DNA of 49,252 bases from Planctomycetota bacterium (GTDB lineage Bacteria > Planctomycetota > Phycisphaerae > Sedimentisphaerales > Anaerobacaceae). The stretch spans positions 1 through 49,252 of the forward strand of contig JAMCWO010000355.1 in assembly GCA_023481165.1 (NCBI GenBank), given 5' to 3'. Within the stretch, counting starts at the first letter, position 1. Every line of letters starts with the position of its first letter. Shown here one piece after another: positions 35,035 through 41,508 of this stretch. The translations under genes were made by a program, and so were the position numbers. A model generated the notes under the pieces. It saw only the letters and a list, made by a program, of their open reading frames with translations. It searched no databases and was not told where the DNA came from.

Positions 35035-35838
35035 TCACCTCTTGCGTGCGACGAACAGCCCCTGGGCGATCTTGCCTGCGTGGGCCAACTGTTGTATGAA
35101 GGCCATCTCCCCGGCCATGGCCTGCATCAGATTCTGATCGAAGCCAATGATCTTCAGCGCATCATAGGTCAACTGCATGCCGAGCATGTTCAGATACAGG
35201 TCCACGTACGGCGCGAAGCGGCCGGTGTCCCTGGCGACGAGCACCTCGCAGCCATTGGCCTTCAGCAGGTCGCAGTAGCCGCCGATGGTCAGGATGTTCG
35301 GGAACTTCATGAACCTCAGGTATCGCTGGGCCTCCGAGGGCGGAAACTCCTTGTCCCCCTCGACCCAGTCGGTGAACGCGATCGTCCCGCCCGGCTTGAC
35401 GATCCGCGCTGCCTCGGAGATCAGTTTGGCCTTGGCCACCACGTAGCACCAGGCGTCTTCGCCCCAAACGAAATCGGCGCTGCCGCTCGCCAAGCCGCTG
35501 CTGGTCACGTCGCCTAAGGTGAACTGGATTCTGTCGGTCAGACCCGCCTGCTGGCAGCGCTGCCGGCCTTGTTCGACGACCGTTTGGGTGGCGTCCACAC
35601 CGCGCATACGTGCCACGCTGCGGAACCGAACAAGAAAGCGCATACCCGCCCCGCTGCAACAGCACAGATCGACACCCTGAGTCCCTGCGCCAATACCGGC
35701 AGTCTCGGCCAGATCCGCGGAGGAGACAAAGCCCCCGATATGGATCTGCTCGCCCATGATCAACTCCCACAGCCGCCCTTCCGGCCCACCGTACACCGCC
35801 TGTACATCGGCCAACCCGATTCCCGGAACACTCTTCAT
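35035..35838 (-). CDS. Class I SAM-dependent methyltransferase
   Basis: A 267-residue protein. The SAM site is GVDLCCCSGAGMRFLVRFRS (motif I, with an unusual Cys run) and VDATQTVVEQGRQRC; LGDVTSSGLASGSADFVWGE and IVKPGGTIAFTDWVEGDKEF are later motifs. It most resembles small-molecule methyltransferases of the sarcosine/dimethylglycine or UbiE-like group. ATG 35838 is preceded by GGAG at eight bases. It is the first gene of the operon with the double-cubane protein (four-base gap). That linkage suggests that it modifies a substrate or product of the dehydratase-like system. A terminator for the selenoprotein genes lies just upstream, so the operon probably has its own start or depends on read-through. 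Confidence 0.85.
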   Translation of the reverse strand: MKSVPGIGLADVQAVYGGPEGRLWELIMGEQIHIGGFVSSADLAETAGIGAGTQGVDLCCCSGAGMRFLVRFRSVARMRGVDATQTVVEQGRQRCQQAGLTDRIQFTLGDVTSSGLASGSADFVWGEDAWCYVVAKAKLISEAARIVKPGGTIAFTDWVEGDKEFPPSEAQRYLRFMKFPNILTIGGYCDLLKANGCEVLVARDTGRFAPYVDLYLNMLGMQLTYDALKIIGFDQNLMQAMAGEMAFIQQLAHAGKIAQGLFVARKR

Positions 35839-35862
35839 AATCTCGTCTCCACATGCGGCCAA

Positions 35863-35899
35863 CAAAAAAGGCGGGTTCAGAGTCGTCTCTGAACCCGCC
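35863..35899 (-). terminator. Rho-independent terminator after the selenoprotein pair
   Basis: On the minus strand a perfect 13-bp stem, GGCGGGTTCAGAG against CTCTGAACCCGCC, with a 4-base loop is followed by six T residues (35864-35869). It lies 26 bases after the TAG of the second selenoprotein gene. A terminator here supports the view that a real transcript ends after that TAG. Confidence 0.9.
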
Positions 35900-35924
35900 G
35901 GTACACGCTGAATTCGTGCAGTCT

Positions 35925-36167
35925 CTACTCCAGGGAGTGCCACGTCCTTTCATGCCTGACTTCGAAGGGCCCCAGGTCGATCTCGATCTGCACCTGGAAC
36001 TTGCCCTTGAAGTCCGATGGCACTCGCCACGAGTACCGGCAGGTGCCACCTCAACCATACTGGAATTTGTCGACCACGGGCGCACGGCCCGAGAGGATGC
36101 CCCACGTCCCTCCGTCAAGGACAAGAAGCCCGCACAGGACAGCCGAATAGGGCTTCCTTACAGCCAT
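35925..36167 (-). CDS. Selenoprotein B of the YG-U-GG family (UGA at 36051-36053 read as Sec39)
   Basis: Reading through UGA gives an 80-residue protein: a start MAVRKPYSAVLCGLL with moderate hydrophobicity, then DKFQYG-U-GGTCRYSWRVP, then a strand-rich tail GKFQVQIEIDLGPFE and the ending ERTWHSLE before TAG. GGAGGG six bases before ATG 36167 is a strong ribosome binding site. The upstream paralogue has the same core and ending (TWHSL), at about 70% identity after the UGA, so selection acts on sequence on both sides of the UGA; this excludes UGA as the normal stop. The frame before UGA is too short (38 codons) to be called as a gene. I do not know this family; Sec39 and Cys43 form a U-x-x-x-C pair that could be redox or metal active. 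Confidence 0.85.
36019..36037 (-). promoter_or_regulatory. SECIS hairpin of selenoprotein B
   Basis: GGTACTCG pairs with CGAGTGCC (one G-U pair) around the triloop TGG. The stem starts 13 nt after the UGA and the loop 21 nt after it, identical to the copy in selenoprotein A. Compared with that copy, one pair changes from G-C to U-A, a compensatory change. Confidence 0.82.
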
Positions 36168-36197
36168 ACGGTCCCTCCGCTACGGCTGCGCCGGTCG

Positions 36198-36746
36198 TTA
36201 CAGGGAGTGCCAAGTCTGATCCTGTTTGGCCTCGATCGGGCCGAGATTGACGTCGACCAGGACCTGGAACTTGCCCGTAAAATCGTTGGGTACGCGCCAC
36301 GCGTACCGGCAGGCGCCACCTCAGCCATACTGGAAATCACCCTGGGTGACCACCTGGCCCGCCTCGTTGAGGATCCTCAACTTGGGGGCCGCGATCGGCG
36401 TTCCGTTTTTCTTGACGACCGGCCGGTACTGCTCACCGGCCTGGCCTTGCAGGACCAGCCCAATCGACATCTCGCGGTCCGCCACCCGCTGAACGTTGGC
36501 CGACACGAGGATCGGCGGACCGGCCTTCGGGCCGCCGGGCTCCGTCGAGACGATGGCTCCGCCGGTCGCGTCGAGCGACCACGACACACCGTTCGCATCG
36601 GTGCGGGACAGCGACGCCGCTGGCGCCCCGCCCGGCGCGGGGACTGTGGTTGTGGACTGAGGCTTCTGCTTTTGGAGGAAGAGGAAGGCCAGAAGCAGAA
36701 CGAGCACAACGATCCCGGCCAGACGCAGTTGATCTGTTGTTTTCAT
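36198..36746 (-). CDS. Selenoprotein A of the YG-U-GG family (UGA at 36321-36323 read as Sec142)
   Basis: The frame from ATG 36746 (AGGG upstream) gives one N-terminal membrane helix (LAGIVVLVLLLAFLFLQ), a Pro/Thr linker, a beta-rich domain with LRILNEAGQVVTQ, then GDFQYG-U-GGACRYAWRVP and GKFQVLVDVNLGPIE, ending TWHSL before TAA 36200; 182 residues in all. Stopping at UGA would cut the conserved motif in half. The domain would face the outside of the cytoplasmic membrane. Sec142 and Cys146 are the likely active pair. A paralogue follows 30 bases downstream and a truncated third copy lies at 41.5 kb. I infer a redox or metal-binding role on the envelope; the sequence does not show the substrate. 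Divergent from selA, with a shared 260-base intergenic region. Confidence 0.9.
36289..36307 (-). promoter_or_regulatory. SECIS hairpin of selenoprotein A
   Basis: A perfect 8-bp stem, GGTACGCG against CGCGTACC, closes the triloop TGG. The stem begins 13 nt after the UGA and the loop 21 nt after it; G at the second loop position agrees with the general bacterial SECIS model. Confidence 0.85.
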
Positions 36747-37007
36747 AGTTCAATCCCTCACAGTTTGATCTTTTTGTACCGCGCCGGCGAGCGGACTGTC
36801 AACAAGCAAATGGCCCTGGTGGAGAAATCGACTTGTTTGCCCATTTTAGGCCGGTACAATACGGATTGCCTGCCGACATCGTAGGAATCGTAAATCGGTT
36901 GCGGTGGCGATGCTCGTTTGTAGTGTGCTCGTAAGAGCATATAGAAGATAACACCTTATGGCGTCACTACAAACGGAAAAGGCCGCGTAACCCCTGGACG
37001 TTGATCA
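36747..37007. promoter_or_regulatory. Divergent intergenic region between selenoprotein A and selA
   Basis: These 260 bases must hold the promoters of both the minus-strand selenoprotein pair and the plus-strand selA-selB unit. A complete but diverged copy of the GTAGTGTG...CACTAC element (36915-36975) fills the selA-proximal part. I could not assign -35/-10 boxes with confidence; the most A/T-rich part is around 36790-36900. Confidence 0.5.
36915..36975. repeat. Diverged copy of the GTAGTGTG dispersed element
   Basis: Reads GTTTGTAGTGTGCTCGTAAG ... CACCTTATGGCGTCACTACA. Relative to other copies, C-G pairs are replaced by matched T/A changes in both arms (GCTCGTAAGAGC instead of GCCCGTAAGGGC), so base pairing is kept. 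Confidence 0.75.
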
Positions 37008-38417
37008 ATGGATGTACAGATCCAACAACTGATGCGCCGGGTCCCCTCCGTGGACGCGGTATTGAGAACACCGGAGTTGGAAGCCCTGGCGGCCGAATGT
37101 GGGCGACAGACGGTGGCGGAGGCGGTCCGGGCGGCAATCGACGAGGTCCGCCGACAGCTTCTGGCCCAGCCCACGCCTGACGTGGAGGAGCCGGCCATTC
37201 AAAGCCGCATCGTGGCAGCAGCAAAAAGCCGACTGGAGGCGGTGATGAAGCCGTTCTACCGCCGGGCGGTCAATGCCACGGGAATCATCCTGCATACCGG
37301 CCTGGGACGGGCGGTCCTGCCGGCCAAGGCGCTCGACCAGATCCAGCAGACGCTGCAAAGCTACTCGCTGATCCAGGTGGACCGGGAAACCGGCAAGCGG
37401 TCCCGGCGGGATGAGCGAATCGAAGAGTTGCTCCGGCGGCTGACCGGGGCGGAGGCCGCGACGGTCGTGAACAATAACGCCGCCGCGACCGCGATTGTGC
37501 TCAATACCGTGGGCAAAGGCAAGGAAGTGATCGTCTCGCGGGGCCAACTCGTCGAGATCGGCGGGTCTTTTCGCCTGCCGGAAGTGATGGCGTTCAGCGG
37601 GGCCAGACTGGTCGAGGTCGGCACGACCAATAAAACCCACCCGCGCGACTATGAGAACGCCATTACGGAGAACACCGCCGCCCTCTTGCGTGTGCATCCA
37701 AGCAACTACAAGATTCAGGGGTTCGCCGCGGAGGTCCCGCCCGACGAGATGGTGGCCATCGCCCACAAGCACAACCTGGTGATGATCGACGACGTGGGCG
37801 CGGGCGCGCTGGTCGATTTCTCCCAGTTCGGATTCGAGCCGGAGCCGATGCTCCCGAACTCGATCCGGCAGGGCGCGGACATCGTCACGTGCAGCGCCGA
37901 CAAACTGATCGGCGCCTCGCAGGGCGGCCTGATTCTAGGGAAGAAGGCCCTGATTGACGCCGTGCGCAAGAACCAGTTCGCCCGGATCGTCCGCGTGGGC
38001 AAGCTCACGCTGGCCGTCCTAGAGGCGACGCTGAAGCTGTTCCTCGATGAAAGCGTCGCCCTGCGCGAGGTGCCCACGCTCCAAATGCTCCGGCGCAGCG
38101 CCGAGGAAATCCGCGATCACGCTGAACGATTGGCGGCGCAGATTCGCGATGGAACCGTCGCCGCCACAGTAGGTACTGCGAACGGCTTCTCTGAGATGGG
38201 CAGCGGCTCGTTGCCGACGCAGAACCTGGCGACGACCCTGGTGACGATCACGCCCCAGAAGATCAGCGTGGATGTGCTGGCCCAGCGCCTGCGGCTTCAC
38301 GAGACTCCGGTCTTTGCACGGATTCAGAATGACCAAGTCCTGCTCGACCCCCGCACGCTGCGGCCGGGCGATGATGAGATCGTCGTCAAGGCAGCGACAG
38401 CGAGCCTTGGCGATTAA
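37008..38417 (+). CDS. selA: L-seryl-tRNA(Sec) selenium transferase
   Basis: A 469-residue PLP enzyme of the normal SelA length. The N-terminal tRNA-binding domain (residues 1-80) is followed by NATGIILHTGLGRAVLP, RRDERIEELLRRLTGAEAA, VVNNNAAATAIVLNT, HPSNYKIQGFA and the PLP lysine Lys299 in SADKLIGASQGG. It converts Ser-tRNA(Sec) to Sec-tRNA(Sec) using selenophosphate from SelD. ATG 37008 has only a weak TGGA upstream. A dispersed-repeat cluster separates it from selB by about 140 bases. The gene is divergent from the selenoprotein pair that needs its product. Confidence 0.97.
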   Translation: MDVQIQQLMRRVPSVDAVLRTPELEALAAECGRQTVAEAVRAAIDEVRRQLLAQPTPDVEEPAIQSRIVAAAKSRLEAVMKPFYRRAVNATGIILHTGLGRAVLPAKALDQIQQTLQSYSLIQVDRETGKRSRRDERIEELLRRLTGAEAATVVNNNAAATAIVLNTVGKGKEVIVSRGQLVEIGGSFRLPEVMAFSGARLVEVGTTNKTHPRDYENAITENTAALLRVHPSNYKIQGFAAEVPPDEMVAIAHKHNLVMIDDVGAGALVDFSQFGFEPEPMLPNSIRQGADIVTCSADKLIGASQGGLILGKKALIDAVRKNQFARIVRVGKLTLAVLEATLKLFLDESVALREVPTLQMLRRSAEEIRDHAERLAAQIRDGTVAATVGTANGFSEMGSGSLPTQNLATTLVTITPQKISVDVLAQRLRLHETPVFARIQNDQVLLDPRTLRPGDDEIVVKAATASLGD

Positions 38418-38541
38418 AGTAGCACGGGCATCCCCCGCCTGCGCAGGGGCGGGTTCTGCCCGTGAGTCCCACGGGCGTCTCGCCCGTGGAGAAAGCAGGG
38501 CCAGGAGGCCCTGCGACGCATGGGCAAGATGCCCATGCTAC
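38418..38541. repeat. Palindrome cluster between selA and selB
   Basis: Begins GTAGCACGGGCATCCCCCGC and contains CACGGGCGTCTCGCCCGTG and ATGGGCAAGATGCCCATG, ending CTAC. It is a compound version of the element at 13498-13645 and would give three consecutive hairpins in the selAB transcript. Confidence 0.8.
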
Positions 38542-38556
38542 GACAAGATACGTCTT

Positions 38557-40569
38557 ATGGAAGTACAGCAGCACAACGTGACCCTCGGCACCGCGGGGCA
38601 TATCGACCACGGCAAGACCGCCCTGGTCAAGCTTCTGACCGGCTGCGAGACGGACCGGCTCAAGATTGAGAAAGAGCGCGGCATGTCCATCGAGTTGGGC
38701 TTCGCGCCGTGTGTCATTTCCGAGATCGAGGTCGGCATCGTCGATGTCCCCGGCCACGAGAATTTTGTCAAGACGATGGTGGCCGGGGCCACCGGGATCG
38801 ATGGGTGCATCCTCGTCGTGGCGGCCGACGACGGCGTGATGCCGCAGACCCGCGAGCACATGGATATCCTCACGCTTTTGGGCGTCGAGCACGGGATCGT
38901 GGCGCTGACCAAGGTCGATGCCGTCCCGCCGGAACGCACCCAGGTAGCGACCCAGGAAATTCGGGGCTTCTTGACCGGCACGTTCCTACAGGATGCCCCT
39001 ATCCTGCCGATCTCCAACATCACCGGTCAGGGCTTCGAGGAATTCTACGAGGCCCTCAAAGCCCTGGTGGCGGCGATCACGCCGAAAACAGCCCAGGGCA
39101 TCTTCCGCGTGCCGGTCGAGCGGGCGTTCTCCGCCAAAGGTTACGGAACGATCGTGGCGGGAATTCCCGCTTGCGGGGCCGTGGAGGTGGGCGAGGAGCT
39201 GGTCCTCTTGCCGCAAATGGCAAAGGGGCGTCTGCGGTCGGTCCAGGTCTACGGCCGGGACAGCACGCGGGCACTGGCCGGCCAGTGTGCCGCCCTGAAT
39301 GTCCCGCAGTGGGACCCCAAAGCGGTCGAGCGCGGCAATGTCATCACGATCAGCGATTACTTCGCCCCGCACCAGTGGTACCTGTGCGAGTTGAAGCTGC
39401 TGGATCAGGAAAAGAGCGACCTCAAGAACGCCGCCCAGGTCAAGTTCCACACCGGCACCTCGGAAACGCCCGCCAGCGTCTACCTGTTCCAGGACAGCGT
39501 CCTCAAGCCTGGCCGGCAATGCCTGGTCCAGCTCTTTCTGGACCACCCCGTCGTCGCCGGACCGCGCGACCATTTCATCATTCGCTCTCTCTCCCCGACG
39601 CGCACCCTCGGCGGCGGCCTCATCATCGAGGCCATCGAGAAACGCCTCAAACGCACGCATCCGGACGTTCTCAAGGAAATCGCCGAGCGGGCGCAGGCCG
39701 TCGCAAGGCCGAGGGATTTTGTCGAATATTGCGTCAAGACCGCGGAGGCGTTCGCGGCGGATGAGAGGCAGATCTCCCTGCGCAGCAAGATGCCGCCCAA
39801 GGAACTGGCGGCCCTGTTGGCGGAACTGGTCCAGGGCGGCCGCCTTCTGTCGGTCAGCGGCAAGAGCTATATCCATGTGGACACGGCCGAGCGCGTTCAG
39901 CAGCATCTGTTGGACACTGTTCGCGTGTTCCACAGCAAAAGGCCCGAGAGCCCCGGCATCAGTCGCGATCTGCTCCTGACGGAATTCTCCCGTGGCGAAG
40001 CCATCGTGTCGCGGGCGTCCCGCCCTCGGTTCGAAGGCGAGACGCCTTCGACACACGCGGGCAAGATGCCCGCGACCCAAGGGACGCCCTCGTCGCTGAG
40101 AAAAGATGTCTTCGAGACTTTGCTGGCGCGGATGCTGCCGGCGGGCCGGCTGGTCGAGCGCAAGGGCTTTCTGGCCTTGCCGGAGCATCGGGAGCAATTC
40201 AACAATGCCGAGCAGCAACTGCTCCAGAACGTGGAAGCGCTGTTTCGCAGTCATCTGTTCGACCCACCCGGCCCCCAGGAGGTCGCCGACCAGATGCGGG
40301 TCCCGCCGCCCCAGGTGCAGCGTGTCCTGCGGATTCTCACGGAGCAGAAGCAACTAGTCCGGGTCGATCAGGACCTGCTGTTTCACGCGGAGGCGGTGGC
40401 GACCGCGAAAGAGCGACTGGTCTCCTATATCCAGCAGAACGGCGGCCTGGAGAGCGTCAAATTCAAGTACCTGCTGGACACCAGCCGCAAGTACGCGATT
40501 CCGCTCCTGGACTACTTTGACAAGATCGGCGTCACCCGCCGGGTGGGTTATACCCGACTTTTGAAGTGA
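38557..40569 (+). CDS. selB: Selenocysteine-specific translation elongation factor
   Basis: A 670-residue protein. The GTPase domain has GHIDHGKTALVK (P-loop), ERGMSIELGFA (switch I), DVPGHENFVKTM (G3) and LTKVD (G4). Domains II and III follow, then winged-helix domains at the C terminus that bind the SECIS loop (DPPGPQEVADQMRVPPPQVQ; SVKFKYLLDTSRKYAIPLLD). It brings Sec-tRNA(Sec) to UGA codons followed by a SECIS hairpin. ATG 38557 is the family-conserved beginning; the open frame upstream to 38272 overlaps selA and the repeat cluster. Residues about 485-510 (RASRPRFEGETPSTHAGKMP) are encoded by an inserted palindrome within the winged-helix region. Confidence 0.97.
   Translation: MEVQQHNVTLGTAGHIDHGKTALVKLLTGCETDRLKIEKERGMSIELGFAPCVISEIEVGIVDVPGHENFVKTMVAGATGIDGCILVVAADDGVMPQTREHMDILTLLGVEHGIVALTKVDAVPPERTQVATQEIRGFLTGTFLQDAPILPISNITGQGFEEFYEALKALVAAITPKTAQGIFRVPVERAFSAKGYGTIVAGIPACGAVEVGEELVLLPQMAKGRLRSVQVYGRDSTRALAGQCAALNVPQWDPKAVERGNVITISDYFAPHQWYLCELKLLDQEKSDLKNAAQVKFHTGTSETPASVYLFQDSVLKPGRQCLVQLFLDHPVVAGPRDHFIIRSLSPTRTLGGGLIIEAIEKRLKRTHPDVLKEIAERAQAVARPRDFVEYCVKTAEAFAADERQISLRSKMPPKELAALLAELVQGGRLLSVSGKSYIHVDTAERVQQHLLDTVRVFHSKRPESPGISRDLLLTEFSRGEAIVSRASRPRFEGETPSTHAGKMPATQGTPSSLRKDVFETLLARMLPAGRLVERKGFLALPEHREQFNNAEQQLLQNVEALFRSHLFDPPGPQEVADQMRVPPPQVQRVLRILTEQKQLVRVDQDLLFHAEAVATAKERLVSYIQQNGGLESVKFKYLLDTSRKYAIPLLDYFDKIGVTRRVGYTRLLK
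40007..40080. repeat. Palindromic repeat inserted in frame in selB
   Basis: Contains TCGCGGGCGTCCCGCCCTCG, a CGAAGGCGAGACGCCTTCG palindrome and CGCGGGCAAGATGCCCGCG. About 24 codons between two winged-helix segments derive from it, and the frame is preserved. Confidence 0.8.
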
Positions 40570-40605
40570 CGGGCTCAGGGGATGCTTTTTTGCAGGGGTC
40601 GGCCA

Positions 40606-40863
40606 ATGAGATTCGGCAAAATGGCAGCCACCTTCCTCGCCGTAGCGGCATTGTCTGTGGTGTTGGTGCTCCTGCTGAGCCCGAGTTGAAACAGCGCATG
40701 GCGAGCCCTTGAAGGGTTCCTCCTAATGACGTGCCCTCCGCTGGCCCTGGTGCTGAGCGTGATCGGCATCATGAGCGACGACCGCAAGACGTATGCAATT
40801 GCGATGCTCCTGGTCTCGGGAATCATAACGCTCTCGGTCTTTTGGCTTTTCCTCGGCTATTGA
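40606..40863 (+). CDS. Small two-to-three-helix membrane selenoprotein downstream of selB (UGA at 40687-40689 read as Sec28)
   Basis: ATG 40606 with AGGGG eight bases upstream opens MRFGKMAATFLAVAALSVVL-VLLLSPS, then TGA, and the same frame continues as U-NSAWRALEGFLLMTCPPLA, then LVLSVIGIMSDDRKTYAIAM and a last helix ending WLFLGY before TGA 40863; 85 residues in all. The part after the UGA is a typical small membrane protein with a DDRK loop between helices. A hairpin begins 13 nt after the UGA (next entry), the same spacing as in the YG-U-GG family. The gene begins 37 bases after selB on the same strand, so it is probably co-transcribed. The alternative is a 27-residue peptide followed by an independent ORF from ATG 40726. 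I do not recognise the family. Confidence 0.6.
40703..40719 (+). promoter_or_regulatory. Candidate SECIS hairpin after UGA 40687
   Basis: GAGCCCT pairs with AGGGTTC (one G-U pair) around the triloop TGA. The stem starts 13 nt and the loop 20 nt after the UGA. G is at the second loop position, as in the other candidate hairpins of this window. Confidence 0.55.
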
Positions 40864-41241
40864 GGCGTGATCCTCATCCGATTGCGGAAAAACCTGTCTC
40901 TTTCCCGGCAGCGATAAACTTAGAATGGCGGAAGCTTCACGCATCCGTCTTTATTGACCGGGGGTACCGATGCGATACACGGCAATCCAGTCCATTCTGC
41001 TGCGGGTAAGTGTTGCCTTGCTCCTGCTGCTGGCGCTGTTCCAGCCAGGGTGAATTGGCTGACCACGGACGGTCCTTGCAGGATCGTGGCATAATGGCGG
41101 CGCATAAGTCCCATTCATCCTATCGGTCCCATAGGTCCTATTGGATGGATAGGGTTTTGAGGCATCGGCATCCCCTCACTGCGCTCGGGGCAGGCTCTGC
41201 CGATGATTTATGGGCTCAAAGCCCATGCCACCTCGGACCGA
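40864..41241. other. Intergenic region between the selB unit and the 85-residue minus-strand gene
   Basis: Holds the speculative micropeptide above, the hairpin at 41063-41089, and a repeat patch at about 41160-41235 with inverted segments (CGGCATCCCC ... ; TGGGCTCAAAGCCCA palindrome at 41211). The latter lies just after the 3' end of the minus-strand gene and might contribute to its transcript end. Nothing else is recognised. Confidence 0.4.
40970..41107 (+). CDS. Possible membrane micropeptide; speculative selenoprotein with two in-frame UGA codons
   Basis: ATG 40970 with GGGGG upstream encodes MRYTAIQSILLRVSVALLLL-LALFQPG, then TGA at codon 28, the same codon position as in the gene at 40606. 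If both this TGA and the next one (41060-41062) were read as Sec, the product would continue U-I-G-U-P and end at TAA 41107 (45 residues). A hairpin with stems CCACG/CGTGG and GTCCT/AGGAT and triloop TGC (41063-41089) starts its loop 23 nt after the first UGA. The residues after the second UGA do not look strongly protein-like. The cautious reading is a 27-residue membrane peptide ending at 41053, or no gene. Confidence 0.25.
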
Positions 41242-41499
41242 TCACTTCGCCGCGAGATACCCTTCCGGCACGACCTTGAGCTTGTACCCGCCGATATCGG
41301 TGAAGTAGATGCGGCCTCGCCCCTGCTGGAAGTCAAACTCCGTCCCGCGATCCGTATAACGATCGAGCAATTTCTGTGCGATCTCGCGCTTCGCCTCGTC
41401 CTTCCGCAGCTCGAAGAGCCGTTCGAGCGTCTTGACCTTGCGGTTGGAGTCCAAGCCGAGCGACTTGAGCTCCTCGTCCAACCAGTCACGGTCGAGCAT
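41242..41499 (-). CDS. Small hypothetical protein (85 residues)
   Basis: Frame from ATG 41499 (or ATG 41508) encodes MLDRDWLDEELKSLGLDSNR, a charged helical part (KTLERLFELRKDEAKREIAQ) and a beta-type ending RIYFTDIGGYKLKVVPEGYL. Amino-acid use is clearly protein-like, in contrast to the plus-strand translation of the same stretch. The frame is open far upstream (to 42126), but that region is antisense to selenoprotein and membrane-protein frames and gives low-quality sequence. The family is not recognised. The gene abuts head-to-head with the truncated selenoprotein copy on the plus strand, which suggests a rearrangement at about 41500. Confidence 0.6.
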   Translation of the reverse strand: MLDRDWLDEELKSLGLDSNRKVKTLERLFELRKDEAKREIAQKLLDRYTDRGTEFDFQQGRGRIYFTDIGGYKLKVVPEGYLAAK

Positions 41500-41508
41500 C
41501 GGGGCCAT

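Noticed and set aside
36115-36300. Small minus-strand frame starting at 36300
   Set aside because: It is a different frame across the SECIS and 3' part of selenoprotein A; only the UGA-read frame shows homology.
41063-41089. Rho-independent terminator after the micropeptide
   Set aside because: The hairpin is stable but no T tract follows it.
41203-41508. Plus-strand frame from ATG 41203 as the 5' part of the third selenoprotein copy
   Set aside because: The minus strand of the same stretch gives the convincing protein; the plus translation shows no resemblance to the N-terminal part of selenoprotein A.
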